From Branchinecta lynchi (lineage: Eukaryota; Arthropoda; Branchiopoda; Anostraca; Branchinectidae), in NCBI GenBank assembly GCA_023053575.1, contig JAKZAP010000104.1:117214-181213 (forward strand): a stretch of 64,000 bases of DNA. The letters run 5' to 3'. Position 1 is the stretch's first letter. Each line of letters starts with the position of its first letter. Shown piece after piece: positions 59,290 to 64,000 of this stretch. The notes under the pieces were generated by a model that made no database searches, was not told the DNA's origin, and saw only the letters and a list, made by a program, of their open reading frames with translations. The position numbers and the translations under genes are program-made.

Positions 59290-62200
59290 AACAAACCTTG
59301 TGGGAAAACAAACCTTGTGGGAAAACAAACCTTGTGGGGAAACAAACCTTGTGGGAAAACCAACCTTGCGGGAAAGCGAACCTTTTGGGAAAACCAACAC
59401 AGTGGGAAAAAAAACCTTGTGGGAAAACCAACCTTGCGGAAAAACCAACCTTGGGGGAAAACAAACCTTGTGGGAAAACAAACCTTGTGGGAAAACCAAC
59501 CTAGTGGGAAAAACAACCTAGTGGGAAAACAAACCTTGTGAGAAAACAAACCTTGTGGGAAAACCAACCTTATGGGGAAAGCAACCCTGCGGGAAAACCA
59601 ACCTTGTGGGAAAGCGAACCTTTTGGGAAAACCAACACAGTGGGAAAACAAACCTTGTGGAAAACCAACCTTGCTCGAAAACCAACCGTGGGGGAAAACA
59701 AACCTTGTGGGAAAACAAACCTTGTGGGGAAACAAACCTAGGGGGAAAAAAAACCTTGTGAGAAAACAATCCTTGTGGGAAAACAAACCTTGTGGGGAAA
59801 CAAACCTTGCGGGAAAACTAACCTTGTGGGAAAACAAACCCTGCGGGAAAACCAACCTTGTGGGGAAACCAACCTTGTGGGGAAACAAACCTTTCGGGAA
59901 AACCAACCTTGTGGGAAAACAAACCTTGTGGAAAAACAAACCTTGTGTTAAAACAAACCTTGTGGGAAAACAAACCTTGTGGGAAAGCCAACCTTATAGG
60001 AAAACCAAAACAGTGGGAAAACAAACCTTGTGAGAAAACAAACCTTGTGGGAAAACAAACCTTGTGGGGAAACAAACCTTGTGGGAAAACAAACCTTGTG
60101 TTAAAACAGACCATTTGGGAAAACTAACCTTGCGGGAAAACCAACCTTGTGGTAAAACCAACCTTGTGGGAAAACCAACCTTGGGGGAAAACAAAACTTG
60201 TGGGAAAACAAACCTAGTGGGAAAAACAACCTAGTGGGAAAACAAACCTTGTGAGAAAACAATCCTTGTGGGAAAATAAACCTTGTGGGGAAACAAACCC
60301 TGCGGGAAAACCAGCCTTGTGGGAAAACAAACCTTGTGGGAAAACAAACCTTGTGGGAAAACAAACCTTGTGGGAAAACAAACCTTATGGGGAAACAAAC
60401 CTTGTGGGAAAACCAACCTTGTGAGAAAACTAACCTTGTGGGAAAACCAACCTTGTGGGAAAACCAACCTAGAGGAAAAACAAATATTGAGGGAAAACAA
60501 ACCTTGTGGGAAAACAAACCTTGTGGGAAAGACAACCTTATGGGAAAACCAAAACAGTGGGAAAACAAACCTTGTGAGAAAAAAAACCTTGTGGGAAAAC
60601 AAACCTTGTGGGGAAACAAACCTTGTGGGAAAACAAACATTGTGTTAAATCAGACCTTGTGGGAAAACTAACCTTGCGGCAAAACCAACCTTGTGGGAAA
60701 ACCAACCTTGTGGGAAAACCAACCTTGCGGGAAAACCAACCTTGGGGGAAAAGAAAGCTTGTGGGAAAACAAACCTTGTGGGAAAACAAACCTTGTTGGA
60801 AAACCAACCTAGTGGGAAAACAAACCTTGTGAGAAAACAAACCTTGTGGGAAAACCAACCTTATGGGGAAACAAACCCTGCGGGAAAACCAACCTTGTGG
60901 GAAAACCAACCTTGCGGGAAAGCGAACCTTTTGGGAAAACCAACACAGTGGGAAAACAAACCTTGTGAGAAAACATTCCTTGTGGGAAAACAAACCTTGT
61001 GGGGAAACAGACCTTGTGGGGAAACAAACCTTGTGGGAAAACTAACCTTGTGGGAAAACAAACTTTGCGGGATAACTAACCTTGCGGGAAAACCAACCTT
61101 GTGGGAAAACCAACCTTGCGGGAAAACCAACTTTGGGGGAAAATAAGCCTTGCGAGAAAACCAACCTTGTGGGAAAACCAACCTTGTGAGAAAACCAACC
61201 TTGCGGGAAAACCAACCTTGGGGGAAAACAAACCTTGTGGGAAAACCAACCTTGGGGGAAAACAAACCTTGTGCGAAAACAAACCTAGTGGGAAAAACAA
61301 CCTAGTGGGAAAACAAACCTTGTGAGAAAACAAACCTTGTGGGAAAACCAACCTTATGGGGAAAGAAACCCTGCGGGAAAACCAACTTTGTGGGAAAACC
61401 AACTTTGTGGGAAAGCGAACCTTTTGGGAAAACCAACACAGTGGGAAAACAAACCTTGTGAGAAAACAATCCTTTTGGGAAAACAAACCTTGTGGGGAAA
61501 CAAACCTTGTTGGGAAACAAACCTTGTGGGAAAACTAACCTTTTGGGAAAACAAACCCTGCGGGAAAACCAGCCTTGTGGGAAAACCAACCTTGTGGGAA
61601 AACAAACCTTGTGGGAAAACAAACCTTGTGTTAAAACAAACCTTGTGGGAAAACAAACCTTGTGAGAAAACAAACTTTGTGGGGAAACAAACCTAGTGGG
61701 AAAACAAACCTTGTGGGAAAACAAACCTTGTGGGAAAACCAAACTTATGGAAAACAAACCTAGTGGGAAAACAAACCTTGTTTAGAAACAAACCTTTCGG
61801 GAAAACCAACCTTGTGGGAAAACAAACCTTGTGGGAAAACAAACCTTGTGGGAAAACAAACCTTGTGGGGAAACAAACCTTGTGGGAAAACCAACCTTGC
61901 GGGAAAGCGAACCTTTTGGGAAAACCAACACAGTGGGAAAAAAAACCTTGTGGGAAAACCAACCTTGCGGAAAAACCAACCTTGGGGGAAAACAAACCTT
62001 GTGGGAAAACAAACCTTGTGGGAAAACCAACCTAGTGGGAAAAACAACCTAGTGGGAAAACAAACCTTGTGAGAAAACAAACCTTGTGGGAAAACCAACC
62101 TTATGGGGAAAGCAACCCTGCGGGAAAACCAACCTTGTGGGAAAGCGAACCTTTTGGGAAAACCAACACAGTGGGAAAACAAACCTTGTGGAAAACCAAC

Positions 62201-64000
62201 CTTGCTCGAAAACCAACCGTGGGGGAAAACAAACCTTGTGGGAAAACAAACCTTGTGGGGAAACAAACCTAGGGGGAAAAAAAACCTTGTGAGAAAACAA
62301 TCCTTGTGGGAAAACAAACCTTGTGGGGAAACAAACCTTGCGGGAAAACTAACCTTGTGGGAAAACAAACCCTGCGGGAAAACCAACCTTGTGGGGAAAC
62401 CAACCTTGTGGGGAAACAAACCTTTCGGGAAAACCAACCTTGTGGGAAAACAAACCTTGTGGAAAAACAAACCTTGTGTTAAAACAAACCTTGTGGGAAA
62501 ACAAACCTTGTGGGAAAGCCAACCTTATAGGAAAACCAAAACAGTGGGAAAACAAACCTTGTGAGAAAACAAACCTTGTGGGAAAACAAACCTTGTGGGG
62601 AAACAAACCTTGTGGGAAAACAAACCTTGTGTTAAAACAGACCATTTGGGAAAACTAACCTTGCGGGAAAACCAACCTTGTGGTAAAACCAACCTTGTGG
62701 GAAAACCAACCTTGGGGGAAAACAAAACTTGTGGGAAAACAAACCTAGTGGGAAAAACAACCTAGTGGGAAAACAAACCTTGTGAGAAAACAATCCTTGT
62801 GGGAAAATAAACCTTGTGGGGAAACAAACCCTGCGGGAAAACCAGCCTTGTGGGAAAACAAACCTTGTGGGAAAACAAACCTTGTGGGAAAACAAACCTT
62901 GTGGGAAAACAAACCTTATGGGGAAACAAACCTTGTGGGAAAACCAACCTTGTGAGAAAACTAACCTTGTGGGAAAACCAACCTTGTGGGAAAACCAACC
63001 TAGAGGAAAAACAAATATTGAGGGAAAACAAACCTTGTGGGAAAACAAACCTTGTGGGAAAGACAACCTTATGGGAAAACCAAAACAGTGGGAAAACAAA
63101 CCTTGTGAGAAAAAAAACCTTGTGGGAAAACAAACCTTGTGGGGAAACAAACCTTGTGGGAAAACAAACATTGTGTTAAATCAGACCTTGTGGGAAAACT
63201 AACCTTGCGGCAAAACCAACCTTGTGGGAAAACCAACCTTGTGGGAAAACCAACCTTGCGGGAAAACCAACCTTGGGGGAAAAGAAAGCTTGTGGGAAAA
63301 CAAACCTTGTGGGAAAACAAACCTTGTTGGAAAACCAACCTAGTGGGAAAACAAACCTTGTGAGAAAACAAACCTTGTGGGAAAACCAACCTTATGGGGA
63401 AACAAACCCTGCGGGAAAACCAACCTTGTGGGAAAACCAACCTTGCGGGAAAGCGAACCTTTTGGGAAAACCAACACAGTGGGAAAACAAACCTTGTGAG
63501 AAAACATTCCTTGTGGGAAAACAAACCTTGTGGGGAAACAGACCTTGTGGGGAAACAAACCTTGTGGGAAAACTAACCTTGTGGGAAAACAAACTTTGCG
63601 GGATAACTAACCTTGCGGGAAAACCAACCTTGTGGGAAAACCAACCTTGCGGGAAAACCAACTTTGGGGGAAAATAAACCTTGCGAGAAAACCAACCTTG
63701 TGGGAAAACCAACCTTGTGAGAAAACCAACCTTGCGGGAAAACCAACCTTGGGGGAAAACAAACCTTGTGGGAAAACCAACCTTGGGGGAAAACAAACCT
63801 TGTGCGAAAACAAACCTAGTGGGAAAAACAACCTAGTGGGAAAACAAACCTTGTGAGAAAACAAACCTTGTGGGAAAACCAACCTTATGGGGAAAGAAAC
63901 CCTGCGGGAAAACCAACTTTGTGGGAAAACCAACTTTGTGGGAAAGCGAACCTTTTGGGAAAACCAACACAGTGGGAAAACAAACCTTGTGAGAAAACAA
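59290..64000 (-). repeat. Tandem duplication, 2531-bp unit, cut by the window end
   Basis: 59290-61469 matches 61821-64000 at offset 2531 (149 monomers minus 2 bp). Both contain the rare run TTGTGGAAAACCAACCTTGC, then TCGAAAACC, then GGGGGAAAAAAAACC, and GGGATAACTAACC. Only scattered differences were noticed (for example AATAAGCC near 61142 against AATAAACC near 63673). Confidence 0.8.

Larger units (their letters stand above)
44521..64000 (-). repeat. 17-bp satellite array, A orientation (right arm)
   Basis: About 1,150 monomers in the same orientation as the central array. The variant set is shifted: AAACAACCTAGTGGG, GAAAGAAACCCTGCGGG, TTGTGTTAAAAC and AACCAAAACAGTGGG are common here and rare to the left of 38 kb. 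The array runs off the window end. No non-satellite insertion is present in these 19.5 kb. Confidence 0.97.

Noticed and set aside
1..64000. CRISPR-like array (short direct repeats over tens of kb)
   Set aside because: The repeats abut with no unique spacers, the unit is 17 bp, and the context is eukaryotic retroelements.

Overview
This is a eukaryotic, almost certainly animal (invertebrate-type) heterochromatin-like window. I cannot name the species. About 57 of the 64 kb is one satellite with a 17-bp monomer, consensus GGTTTGTTTTCCCACAA (reverse complement TTGTGGGAAAACAAACC), roughly 3,300 copies. No host gene, tRNA, rRNA or CRISPR array is visible. The animal assignment rests on the retroelements: a Gmr1-like gypsy element with a SCAN-like capsid, a second gypsy-type integrase, and two LINE reverse transcriptases. 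None of these fixes a phylum.

Layout: (1) 1-10168, satellite in the T orientation (GGTTTG... on the + strand), including a nearly identical multi-kb block present three times. (2) 10169-10428, a C-terminal piece of a non-LTR reverse transcriptase ORF. (3) 10450-33036, satellite in the opposite (A) orientation; its first ~0.62 kb is an inverted copy of 9110-9736. (4) 33038-34850, a 5'-truncated non-LTR retrotransposon on the minus strand with an open RT frame, precisely inserted in a monomer. (5) 34851-38055, A-oriented satellite. (6) 38056-43083, two LTR-retrotransposon fragments fused head to tail on the minus strand: element A (39092-43083, putative 5' LTR, gag-protease-integrase-RT) and element B (38056-39091, C-terminal integrase half). 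(7) 43084-44510, T-oriented satellite. (8) 44521-64000, A-oriented satellite organised as a ladder of 2.2-3.4 kb higher-order repeats and a terminal 2.53 kb duplication.

Because 17 is not a multiple of 3 and most monomer variants lack stops, the satellite is open over hundreds of codons in several frames on both strands, giving 17-residue periodic pseudo-proteins. I treat all of these as artefacts. The biology here is satellite expansion (unequal exchange, tandem and inverted duplication) plus retroelement insertion and decay. Points most worth a second look: the gag-PR-INT-RT domain order with SCAN-like gag, the loss of the integrase catalytic Glu, the A/B chimera, the inverted-duplication breakpoint near 10450, and the fact that the common monomers carry a perfect CSL/Su(H) consensus. 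Coordinates of repeat blocks were read by eye and are good to about one monomer unless a sharp junction is given.
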